From: DATKMS01 sp041497995
GTDB lineage: Bacteria > Desulfobacterota > Binatia > HRBIN30
Assembly (NCBI GenBank): GCA_041497995.1
Contig: JBGQHM010000191.1
Coordinates: 1-12,444, forward strand
Reading direction: 5' to 3'
Length of the DNA: 12,444 nt
The stretch's first letter is position 1, and each line of letters begins with the position of its first letter. The translations under genes were made by a program, and so were the position numbers. This document shows, piece after piece, positions 1 to 6,196 of the stretch. The notes beneath the pieces are model-generated. The model saw nothing but the letters and a program-made list of their open reading frames with translations, was not told the origin of the DNA and searched no databases.

Positions 1-588
1 CCAGCCTGCTACGTCAACCCGGACATCGACAAGGGAGCGACCTCATTTGCCTACCGCGGCGCAACCGGATGCAGCGGCCCGGCGTGCGGTGGTATCCGTG
101 CCCTGGTGCTGTCGACCGGCAACGTTGATCCGATTCCGAGCGGCTCCGTGCTGTACACGTGCAAGGTCAACGTCGCCGCCACCGCTACAGGGTCGTTCCC
201 GCTGACGCTGAGCGGCGTCATCCTGAGCGACCCCGACGGCCAGCCGGTCACCCCTGCAACCGGCTGCAATGGCGCCGTCAATGCCGGTGGGAATACACCG
301 ACTCCGACGCCGACCGGCCCCGTCATAGACACAGCGACCCCGACGGCGACGCGCACGGCGACACCGACATCGCAGCCGTCGCCGCCGACGAGTACGCCGA
401 CGCGCACCAACACGCCTGTGCCGCCGACGGCGACACGCACGAACACTCCCATTGTCGGTCCTACTACCGCGCCGTTCAGCGACGACGACGGTGGGTGCAA
501 CATCAGCACGACCGGCAGCAGCAGCGCTGGCTGGTTGGTCTTGATCCCGGCGGTCGGTCTGCTGGTGCTGCGGCGCCGTCGCCGCTAA
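1..588 (+). CDS. Cohesin-like surface protein with Thr/Pro stalk and C-terminal sorting tail (3' part only)
   Basis: The frame is open from the first base, so the N-terminus lies outside the window; 195 residues are visible. Residues 1-96 look like the end of a cohesin-type beta-sandwich: a secretion-style 'SGSVLYTCKVNVAA' strand, then 'LSGVILSDPDGQPV', with Cys at 3, 24, 29, 54 and 90. Residues 98 to about 157 form a linker rich in Thr and Pro, probably an extended stalk. The end is tripartite: an Asp-rich patch and Gly-Gly-Cys (C166), a hydrophobic segment at about 178-190, and five arginines. This resembles MYXO-CTERM/GlyGly-CTERM-type sorting signals, which are processed by intramembrane sortase-like proteases. 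I infer an exported, cell-surface-anchored protein; its ligand is unknown. A strong terminator follows 30 nt after the stop. Confidence 0.8.
   Translation, partial: PACYVNPDIDKGATSFAYRGATGCSGPACGGIRALVLSTGNVDPIPSGSVLYTCKVNVAATATGSFPLTLSGVILSDPDGQPVTPATGCNGAVNAGGNTPTPTPTGPVIDTATPTATRTATPTSQPSPPTSTPTRTNTPVPPTATRTNTPIVGPTTAPFSDDDGGCNISTTGSSSAGWLVLIPAVGLLVLRRRRR
292..471 (+). repeat. Thr/Pro-rich low-complexity coding repeat
   Basis: This stretch encodes imperfect repeats of TPT, TAT and TRTNTP units in the stalk of the surface protein. At DNA level, near-copies of CCGACGGCGACGCGCAC recur around 340 and 425. Such tracts are prone to length changes by slippage or recombination. The function is inferred to be a spacer between the folded domain and the membrane or wall tail. 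Confidence 0.7.
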
Positions 589-617
589 GCCAAACGGCTG
601 AGCGTCTGTAATCCTCG

Positions 618-648
618 AAAAAGGGGGCCCGAGCGGGCCCCCTTTTTT
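618..648 (+). terminator. Rho-independent terminator, possibly bidirectional
   Basis: GGGGGCCC at 623-630 pairs perfectly with GGGCCCCC at 635-642 across a GAGC loop. Six T residues follow at 643-648. Five A residues at 618-622 extend the stem and give a T-tract on the opposite strand, so it could also work in reverse. It separates the surface-protein gene from fabF, so fabF should have its own promoter in 649-715. Confidence 0.92.
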
Positions 649-651
649 GTT

Positions 652-673
652 CGGCAACCGCTACTTGTTGCCG
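652..673 (+). promoter_or_regulatory. Perfect inverted repeat upstream of fabF (possible operator or leader hairpin)
   Basis: CGGCAAC at 652-658 is the exact reverse complement of GTTGCCG at 667-673, with an 8-nt spacer. It sits 43 nt before the fabF start, in the only space available for the promoter of that operon. It could be a dimeric repressor operator or an RNA hairpin. No regulator can be named from the sequence. Confidence 0.35.
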
Positions 674-715
674 TACCTTGATCCGCAACTGATCGTCACG
701 TAGACACGAAGGTCC

Positions 716-1984
716 ATGAAGCCCTTGAACCGGCGCGTTGTCATCACAGGTTTGGGACTGGTGACACCGCTCGGCAACGACGTCACCACCAACTGGACCA
801 ATCTGCTCGCCGGCCGATCGGGGATTGCTCCGATCACGCACTTCGACGCAGCGGCGCTGCCGGTGCGCTTTGCCGGAGAGGTGCGCGGTTTCGACCCGGC
901 CACCTACATCGACAGGAAAGACATCAAACGCATGGACCCGTTCACGCAGTACGCGGTGGCGGCGGCGCAGATGGCGGTGGACGATGCGGGTTTGTCGATG
1001 CAGGCGATTCCCGCCGAGCGTGTCGGCGTCTTAGTGGGCGTCGGTATGGGCGGTATCGCGACCATCGAGGACTGTCTGCGCAATTTCTTCGAGTCGGGTC
1101 TGAAGAAGGTGACGCCGTTCTTCATTCCACGCCTCATCGCCAACATGGCGCCCGGACAAATCGCCATGCGCTTCGGCGCCAAGGGCGTGAACTATGCTGC
1201 GACCAGCGCCTGCGCCTCGGGCGGACACGCCATCGGCGAGGCGTACCGCCAAGTGCGCTTCGGATTTCAGGACGCGATGTTTGCCGGCGGTGCCGAAGCT
1301 GCGGTGACGCCGATGGGTGTGGGTGGCTTTGCGGTGATGCGCGCGCTCTCCACACGGAATGAGGCGCCCGAGCGCGCCAGCCGGCCCTTCGACAAGGAGC
1401 GCGACGGCTTCGTGGTCGCCGAGGGTGCCGGGATGCTGATCCTGGAGCCATTGGAGGACGCGGTGGGCCGTGGCGCACGGATCTACGCAGAGATCATCGG
1501 GTACGGTGCGAACGCTGACGCCTATCACATCACCACGCCGTCACCGGAAGGCGAGGGCGCCGCGCGCTGCATGCAGTTGGCGTTGGAAGATGCGGAGATC
1601 AATCCGCTCGAAGTCGACTATATCAACGCGCACGGCACGTCGACGCCGTACAACGACGTCAACGAGACGCAGGCGATCAAGCGTGTCTTCGGTGAGCATG
1701 CGGCGCGCATCGCGGTGAGCTCGACGAAGTCGATGACCGGTCACGCGTTGGGAGCGGCGGGTGCCATCGAGGCGGCGTACGTGGCGCTGACGCTGCAGCA
1801 CGGGATGATCCCGCCGACGATCAACTACGAGCACCCCGATCCGGAGTGCGATCTGGACTACGTGCCGAATCAGCTTCGCCGCGCTGTCGTGCGTGTCGCT
1901 CTGTCAAACTCCTTCGGCTTCGGCGGCGCCAACGCCTGCCTGGCGTTTCGCCGCCACGAGGCGGCGCCGGGACAGCCTGTCTGA
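716..1984 (+). CDS. fabF: Beta-ketoacyl-ACP synthase II (KAS II)
   Basis: This enzyme condenses malonyl-ACP with an acyl-ACP by decarboxylative Claisen condensation, the elongation step of type II fatty acid synthesis in the cytosol. The protein has 422 residues, against about 412 in E. coli FabF. The thiolase-fold catalytic triad is complete: nucleophile C166 in 'TSACAS', H306 in 'NAHGTSTPYND' and H343 in 'MTGHALGAAG', with the conserved Lys338. The gating-loop 'SNSFGFGG' is at 398-404. The ATG at 716 has a GAAGG-like site just upstream. No acpP or other fab gene is adjacent. Instead two ArsA-like ATPase genes follow after 15 nt, so this copy may serve general elongation or a specialised acyl product. 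A polyketide-type KAS is less likely because length and motifs are typical of FabF. Confidence 0.95.
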   Translation: MKPLNRRVVITGLGLVTPLGNDVTTNWTNLLAGRSGIAPITHFDAAALPVRFAGEVRGFDPATYIDRKDIKRMDPFTQYAVAAAQMAVDDAGLSMQAIPAERVGVLVGVGMGGIATIEDCLRNFFESGLKKVTPFFIPRLIANMAPGQIAMRFGAKGVNYAATSACASGGHAIGEAYRQVRFGFQDAMFAGGAEAAVTPMGVGGFAVMRALSTRNEAPERASRPFDKERDGFVVAEGAGMLILEPLEDAVGRGARIYAEIIGYGANADAYHITTPSPEGEGAARCMQLALEDAEINPLEVDYINAHGTSTPYNDVNETQAIKRVFGEHAARIAVSSTKSMTGHALGAAGAIEAAYVALTLQHGMIPPTINYEHPDPECDLDYVPNQLRRAVVRVALSNSFGFGGANACLAFRRHEAAPGQPV

Positions 1985-1999
1985 AAGCACAGCGGTCCT

Positions 2000-2992
2000 G
2001 TGACATCATTGCGTGGATCGTTGTTGGACCGCCGTCTGCTGATCATCGCGGGCAAGGGCGGTGTCGGGAAGACGACTGTGGCGTGTGCGCTCGCACTGGT
2101 CGCGTCGCAGGCTGGGAAGCGGACACTGCTCGCCGAAGTCGACGGTGCCGGCCGGGCCGCGTCGTTGTTGGGGATCGAGCCTGGGCCGATCGGAGAAGCC
2201 CGCGAAGCGCGCCCGTCGCTCTCCGTGATGTCCGTCGACGGCAGTGCCGCGCTGGCCGAGTATCTCGAAATCATCCTGCCGGTGAAACGGGTTCTGCAGG
2301 CGGTGCTCACCAGTCGCATCTATCAGTACTTCGTGGCGGCCGCGCCCGGCCTGAAGGAGCTGATGACGGTCGGTAAGATCTGGTACGAGGCGGAACGCGA
2401 CGACGACGGGCAACGGCGCTGGGATCTGGTCATCTTCGATGCGCCGGCCACCGGCCACAGCTTGCAGTATCTGCGGATGCCACGCGCGGCACACGATGCT
2501 TTCGGCTCGGGTCTGGTGGCGCGCGAGAGCCAGCGGATCGTCGATCTGCTCACCGATGCGCGCCGCACGGCCATCAACCTGGTGACCACGGCAGAGGAGA
2601 TGCCGGTCAACGAGACGCTCGAGATGTACCAACAAATCCGCCGCGAGTTGCACATGCCGCTCGGTATTGTGTTCGCCAACCGCGTGCATCACTGCGAGCT
2701 TGCCCCGGCGGATCTCGATGCGGCCGCGCAACGGCTCGACCGTGTGACCGACCCGCTCGAGCGCGCCGTCGCGGAAGAGGCTGTCAGTCGGGCCCGCGAG
2801 GAGGTGGGCTGGAGCGCGATCAACCACACATACCTGGAGCAGTTGCGGCACGAGATGGACATGCCACTGGTGGAAATTCCGTTCGCGTTCGCTGAAGAGT
2901 TCGGTGCGGCGCACGTCCAGAGCATTGCGGCGGCGATCGCTCCGATCGTGACGCGTTCCACGCGCCGCGCCCACGGCAATGCCCGGTCTTGA
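2000..2992 (+). CDS. ArsA/Get3-family ATPase, subunit 1 of a tandem pair
   Basis: This is a 330-residue P-loop ATPase of the SIMIBI class. The deviant Walker A 'GKGGVGKTT' is at 18-26, with signature lysine K19 and P-loop lysine K24. A switch I-like Asp48 is in 'AEVDGAG', and the ArsA signature 'DAPATGHSLQYL' starts at D147. The arsenite-binding cysteines of true ArsA are absent and no arsB, arsC or arsR lies nearby, so an arsenite pump role is unlikely. Length and arrangement fit the smaller member of paired bacterial ArsA-like ATPases such as Rv3679. The GTG at 2000 is used as start, 15 nt after the fabF stop; TTG codons at 2021 and 2024 are alternatives. The substrate or client is unknown. 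It probably forms a complex with the next gene product. Confidence 0.85.
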   Translation: MTSLRGSLLDRRLLIIAGKGGVGKTTVACALALVASQAGKRTLLAEVDGAGRAASLLGIEPGPIGEAREARPSLSVMSVDGSAALAEYLEIILPVKRVLQAVLTSRIYQYFVAAAPGLKELMTVGKIWYEAERDDDGQRRWDLVIFDAPATGHSLQYLRMPRAAHDAFGSGLVARESQRIVDLLTDARRTAINLVTTAEEMPVNETLEMYQQIRRELHMPLGIVFANRVHHCELAPADLDAAAQRLDRVTDPLERAVAEEAVSRAREEVGWSAINHTYLEQLRHEMDMPLVEIPFAFAEEFGAAHVQSIAAAIAPIVTRSTRRAHGNARS

Positions 2993-4097
2993 CGACATGC
3001 TCCGGCGCCATCGGGTCGTGATCTGCGCCGGCAGCGGCGGCGTGGGTAAGACGACGACCGCGGCGTCGCTGGCGGTGTATGCCGCACTATCCGGCAAACG
3101 GACGATGGTGATGACTATCGATCCTGCCAAGCGGCTGGCCAACGCGCTGGGTGTACGCACGCTCGGTGGGATCAGCTCGGCGGTGACCGTCGAAGAGATT
3201 CCGCAGGGGATGCTCTCGGCGATGATGCTCGACCAGAAGGGGGCGTGGGACGAGTTGGTCGAGCGCCACGCGCCGTCGCCTGAGATTCGTGACCGCATTC
3301 TCAAGAACCGCTTCTACCAGCATCTCTCGCAGAGCTTTGCCGGCTCGCAGGAGTACATGGCCATCGACCAGCTTGCCGAGCTGCACGCCAGCGGGTTGTA
3401 CGACTTGATCGTCGTCGATACGCCGCCGACTCGGCATGCCCTCGACTTCCTGGAGGCGCCCCAACGTCTCGCGGACTTCCTCGATCGGCGCGTCATGAAG
3501 TGGTTTGTGCGTCCGTACTTTTCGGCGGGTTGGGCGACGATGCGCTTCGTCAATCGCACGGCCGGTTTCCTCTTTCGGCGCTTGGAAGATGCTACTGGTA
3601 TCTCGGTGCTGGTCGAGGTATCGGATTTCTTCACCTCGATGAGCGGGCTGTTCGAGGAGTTTGAACCACGCGTGCGACGGGTCTATGAGCTGCTACGCGC
3701 GTCGCAGACGGCATTCGTCCTCGTGGCGACGCCCGAGGAGCAGGTGCTGCGCGAGGCCGAGTACTTCTGCCACAAGGTGCGTGAGCTGGACATGTCTCTC
3801 CGAGCGGTGGTGTTCAACCGTACGCATCGCGAGATGTCGGCTGGCCGGCGGCGGGTCGAACCGCAGGCGGTCGCAACGCTCATGCGACGGCTTGTGGGTG
3901 ACACGCTGACGGCGGGAGTGATCGCGGAGAACTTTCAGCGCTACGAAATGCTCGGACGAGGCGATGGCCTGCGCATCGAGGCGTTCCGGCGGGTGCTCTC
4001 CAAGAGCGTGAGTGTCGTCGAGGTGCCCAACTTCACCGCCGACCTCCACAGCGTCGCCGATCTGCGCACTATGCACCCATTCCTCTTCGCTGCCTGA
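2979..4097 (+). CDS. ArsA/Get3-family ATPase, subunit 2 of a tandem pair
   Basis: This 372-residue paralogue of the preceding ATPase has its P-loop at the same residue numbers, 18-26. It reads 'GSGGVGKTT', so the signature lysine that reaches across the dimer in ArsA, Get3 and MinD is replaced by S19 while K24 is kept. Asp48 is in 'TIDPAKRLANALG', and 'DTPPTRHALDFL' starts at D147. A longer middle region (about 160-240, 'FLDRRVMKWFVRPYF', 'FLFRRLEDATG') is amphipathic and may bind a hydrophobic client or the membrane. Metal-binding cysteines are absent. The ATG at 2979 overlaps the upstream gene by 14 nt, implying translational coupling; ATG 2997 is an alternative start. It matches the larger partner of Rv3679-Rv3680-type pairs. 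Client and exact role are not known. Confidence 0.85.
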   Translation: MPGLDDMLRRHRVVICAGSGGVGKTTTAASLAVYAALSGKRTMVMTIDPAKRLANALGVRTLGGISSAVTVEEIPQGMLSAMMLDQKGAWDELVERHAPSPEIRDRILKNRFYQHLSQSFAGSQEYMAIDQLAELHASGLYDLIVVDTPPTRHALDFLEAPQRLADFLDRRVMKWFVRPYFSAGWATMRFVNRTAGFLFRRLEDATGISVLVEVSDFFTSMSGLFEEFEPRVRRVYELLRASQTAFVLVATPEEQVLREAEYFCHKVRELDMSLRAVVFNRTHREMSAGRRRVEPQAVATLMRRLVGDTLTAGVIAENFQRYEMLGRGDGLRIEAFRRVLSKSVSVVEVPNFTADLHSVADLRTMHPFLFAA

Positions 4098-4256
4098 ACC
4101 CGCCAGCCATTACCTGCGACCTGCCGTGGCGTCTCGCTGCGGTGACCACTGTCCCGGGAAGGCTACGCTCTACCATGCCCGAACCCCGACACACGTACCG
4201 TTCTGGTGAACATGCGAGTGGTATCACCATTGCTCTAATCGGGGCTGCGGGAACTC

Positions 4257-4294
4257 TTGGTGGACCAATCTTGCCCCCCAAAAAAGTCCACCAA
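4257..4294 (+). repeat. 9-bp perfect inverted repeat
   Basis: TTGGTGGAC at 4257-4265 is the exact reverse complement of GTCCACCAA at 4286-4294. The 20-nt spacer contains six C then six A. It lies about 160 nt after the second ATPase gene. It may be a weak terminator, part of a structured RNA, or a protein binding site. Confidence 0.5.
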
Positions 4295-4304
4295 AACGGG
4301 ATGG

Positions 4305-4327
4305 GCGGGAAGGAAACTTCCATCCGC
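4305..4327 (+). ncRNA. GNRA-tetraloop hairpin in the structured intergenic region
   Basis: GCGGGAAG at 4305-4312 folds back on CTTC at 4317-4320 and CCGC at 4324-4327 around a GAAA loop, with a 3-nt bulge (CAT). GNRA loops closed by stable stems are common in structured RNAs. This is only a fold read by eye and no known RNA family is recognised. Confidence 0.3.
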
Positions 4328-4505
4328 GTATGGACCGCCTCCACGCGGGTCTCTCTTTGAGGGCGCCCATTCCCGTCTCGCTGTGTTACCGGTCTAGGCG
4401 GACCAGCGGCGAGCGCCCACGGGGACAAGCAACCACTCGGTGCGCGAGAATGACAAGTCGTGGCTAGCATTCTCGACCGCGCAACCGCATCAGAAGGTCT
4501 CCCAA

Positions 4506-4511
4506 TATTAT
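4506..4511 (+). promoter_or_regulatory. Possible -10 element for the RHH gene
   Basis: TATTAT matches the TATAAT consensus at five of six positions and lies in an AT-richer patch about 112 nt before the RHH start. No good -35 hexamer is found 16-18 nt upstream, so the assignment is tentative. If real, the transcript would have a leader of about 100 nt. Confidence 0.25.
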
Positions 4512-4622
4512 GATGTGAACCTGCTTCCCAGAGGCTGCGGAATCAGATACAGTCGGCGCCAAACTACACGTGGGGTTGCGGCAGGTTGTCGGGACCCCTC
4601 AAGGGGACGAAAGGAGGCGCAC

Positions 4623-4871
4623 ATGCGTAGCGAACTGAGATTGAGTGATCTGAAGAAGAGGGAGTACAGCAGTAGCCGCTTGATGAACGTCAAGATTCCG
4701 GCCTACGTGAGCGATGCGATTCAGAAGGTTGCGGACGATCTCGGCGCGTCGAAGACTGAAGTCGTCATTGCTCTGCTCAACGAGGGCCTTGAGGTGGCGA
4801 TGAATTCCCTCAAGGGACTGCAGCTCAGTAAGGGCATCAAGGCCGCAGTGGCCAAGCGCAACTCGAAGTGA
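4623..4871 (+). CDS. Small ribbon-helix-helix (RHH) domain protein
   Basis: This 82-residue protein has the pattern of the MetJ/Arc fold. A short strand 'MNVKIP' (21-26) is followed by helix 'YVSDAIQKVADDLG', then 'ASKTEVVIALLNEGLEVA' as the second helix. RHH proteins dimerise through the strand and insert it into the DNA major groove. The N-terminus (1-19) is charged, and the C-terminus 'SKGIKAAVAKRNSK' is basic. The start is set by AAGGAGG at 4611-4617, 5 nt before the ATG and the strongest ribosome binding site in the window. The gene stands alone: no toxin gene follows, so it is not an obvious antitoxin. Codon use looks less GC-rich than in its neighbours. A transcriptional regulator, possibly autoregulatory, is the likeliest role. 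Confidence 0.75.
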   Translation: MRSELRLSDLKKREYSSSRLMNVKIPAYVSDAIQKVADDLGASKTEVVIALLNEGLEVAMNSLKGLQLSKGIKAAVAKRNSK

Positions 4872-4876
4872 ACGTC

Positions 4877-4907
4877 GGCCCAAGCCGTCCCGGTGACGGA
4901 TTGGGCC
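4877..4907 (+). terminator. Hairpin after the RHH gene
   Basis: GGCCCAA at 4877-4883 pairs with TTGGGCC at 4901-4907, and CCGTC at 4885-4889 pairs with GACGG at 4895-4899, separated by one G/A mismatch. It begins 5 nt after the stop codon. The downstream sequence is TTCCTG rather than a T-run, so termination may be inefficient or rho-assisted. Confidence 0.55.
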
Positions 4908-4923
4908 TTCCTGCCACCTCTGG

Positions 4924-4948
4924 GCGCTGGGAGGCGAGTTTCCAGCGC
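4924..4948. repeat. 7-bp perfect inverted repeat (second hairpin)
   Basis: GCGCTGG at 4924-4930 is the reverse complement of CCAGCGC at 4942-4948, with an 11-nt loop. It is the middle one of three hairpins in the gap between the RHH gene and the convergent MaoC gene. There is no T-tract on either side. Confidence 0.5.
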
Positions 4949-4971
4949 GACTCACTGACCGCTCAACTAGT

Positions 4972-5008
4972 TCAAGGGTTCGAGGGCTGCAGAGGCCCTC
5001 GCCCTTGA
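4972..5008. terminator. Long stem-loop between convergent genes
   Basis: TCAAGGG at 4972-4978 pairs with CCCTTGA at 5002-5008, and CGAGGGC at 4981-4987 pairs with GCCCTCG at 4995-5001. The stem has 14 bp, a 2-nt bulge (TT) and a 7-nt loop. It lies 39 nt past the stop codon of the minus-strand MaoC gene and after the RHH gene, so it probably ends transcription from both. A clear T-run is missing. Confidence 0.6.
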
Positions 5009-5047
5009 CCGATGGGCTCGCCGTTGATCGGCCCCATGGTCGAACCT

Positions 5048-6109
5048 TTAGCAATAGTGGCTGCGGCGCTTCACGGCGATCTCCCGTTCGAGGTAGAAGA
5101 TCTCCACGCGCTCCGGCTTGTCTTCCTTGCGGATGAATTTATGCCCGTGGAGGATGGTTTCGATAATCCCCAAGTCCAGCCGCTCCGGCCAATCGCGCTT
5201 GCCGCGGATCTCCGTCGAAGCGAACACGGTGTCGCCTGCGAACAGCGGCGCCGGGTGGCGGCCCGTCCGATAGATGACGTCGGTGAGCGCGTTGTCGGCG
5301 ATGTCCGGACACGACAACCCGAGGCACAGGTTGAACGGGATGCCCCCGAACACGATCAGCTGGCCGCCCAAATAGCGCTCCGGGTTCTGATCGATCATGA
5401 ACTGGTTGCAGTGTACCTGCGACGTATTGTCGAGCATGGCGGTGAGCGCGACATGCTCGGTCGTCATGACCCTGCCGCGCGAATGCTCGATCGTGTCGCC
5501 GGGCGTGAAGTCCTCGAAATACGTGTCAGGGCTGGAGAGGTGCGCCAGCTCGCCGTAGTGCCGGCTGCGGTCGTACGCCGGTAGCAGCGGCGTGCACGGG
5601 ACTTCCGCGACCGCCTCAGTGGCGGCTTCCTGAACGTCCGCTTTGGGATCGTCCTTCCACACCTGCACCTTGCGTTCGTAGGCGAGCACGACTTGATCAT
5701 CCTGGTTGCGGCCGGTCGTTTGCACGTGCACGACACCGAGCACGGGATCGCGGGTGGACGGCCTGACGCCAAGCACCGTTGAGGTCACCTCGATGGTGTC
5801 GCCGACGTACACCGGCGCGCCGAAACGCATGTTGATGTACTCCAAATTGGCGCGCGCGTTCTCCGAAATGTCCTCGACGCTCTGACTGAACACCACGGCC
5901 ATCACCAGCCCAGGCGGCACTACCAGACCGCGGAAGCCGTAGCGCTCCGCGTACCGCCGGTTCTTGCTCAGCGGATTGGTCGTCATGTTGAACTCGGTGA
6001 ATGCGTTGAACAGCCCTTCGGTGACCGTCTTCCCGCTTTTGTGGTGGAAGACGTGCCCGACGCGAAAGTCTTCTAGGAAGTTGCCTTTCTTCTTTCGGAT
6101 CACGGCCAT
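5048..6109 (-). CDS. MaoC-family double hot-dog hydratase, mesaconyl-CoA hydratase-like
   Basis: This 353-residue protein has two hot-dog domains, at about 10-150 and 195-345. 'GNFLEDFRVG' (9-18), 'APVYVGDTI' (98-106), 'LDNTSQVHCNQF' (226-237) and 'GRHPAPLFAGDTVFASTE' (283-300) match the plan I recall for mesaconyl-CoA hydratase (beta-methylmalyl-CoA dehydratase). That enzyme acts in ethylmalonyl-CoA and 3-hydroxypropionate pathways. In the first domain the hydratase-2 motif D-x-N-P-x-H is degenerate ('TTNPLSKN'). In the second, D227 and H233 are candidate catalytic residues. No mutase, ethylmalonyl-CoA dehydrogenase or CoA transferase is adjacent, so the true substrate is open; another branched enoyl-CoA is possible. 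It lies 87 nt downstream of the membrane-protein gene on the same strand. Confidence 0.8.
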   Translation of the reverse strand: MAVIRKKKGNFLEDFRVGHVFHHKSGKTVTEGLFNAFTEFNMTTNPLSKNRRYAERYGFRGLVVPPGLVMAVVFSQSVEDISENARANLEYINMRFGAPVYVGDTIEVTSTVLGVRPSTRDPVLGVVHVQTTGRNQDDQVVLAYERKVQVWKDDPKADVQEAATEAVAEVPCTPLLPAYDRSRHYGELAHLSSPDTYFEDFTPGDTIEHSRGRVMTTEHVALTAMLDNTSQVHCNQFMIDQNPERYLGGQLIVFGGIPFNLCLGLSCPDIADNALTDVIYRTGRHPAPLFAGDTVFASTEIRGKRDWPERLDLGIIETILHGHKFIRKEDKPERVEIFYLEREIAVKRRSHYC

Positions 6110-6196
6110 GGATGACTCACTTCTGTGCGAGGATTTTGGGAGAGCGCGGATGATGCCAAGCGCTCAACGTACTGTCAACGGCCCGCCGACTGTGCT

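Larger units (their letters stand above)
4098..4622. other. Structured 525-nt intergenic region without a supported gene
   Basis: No open frame here looks coding. Several inverted repeats are visible: a 9-bp repeat at 4257-4265/4286-4294, a GAAA-tetraloop hairpin at 4305-4327, a branched candidate at 4361-4425 and a small hairpin just before the next ribosome binding site at 4595-4606. A TATTAT box at 4506-4511 could be a -10 element for the RHH gene, but no convincing -35 element is present. The region could hold a small RNA, a long 5' leader or degenerate sequence; the data do not decide. Confidence 0.5.

Noticed and set aside
2000..4097. Arsenic resistance operon
   Set aside because: Although both proteins are ArsA-like, the metal-binding cysteines are absent and no arsB, arsC, arsD or arsR is present.
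4140..4260. tRNA-like fragments on the minus strand (GGTAGAGCG, TTAGAGCA, GGGGTTCGG, and GCCCCGA/TCGGGGT complementarity)
   Set aside because: The pieces are not in the right order or spacing: no complete D-arm, a 47-nt gap between the D-arm-like and T-loop-like parts, and no acceptor closure with CCA. At most it is a degenerate remnant.
4069..4470. 133-codon minus-strand open frame across the intergenic region
   Set aside because: It overlaps the end of the second ATPase gene, has no ribosome binding site, and its composition (Arg, Pro and Gly scattered without pattern) is that of chance open frames in GC-rich DNA.
4440..4622. N-terminal extension of the RHH protein from GTG 4440
   Set aside because: The extension shows no coding pattern, and AAGGAGG 5 nt before ATG 4623 fixes the start there.
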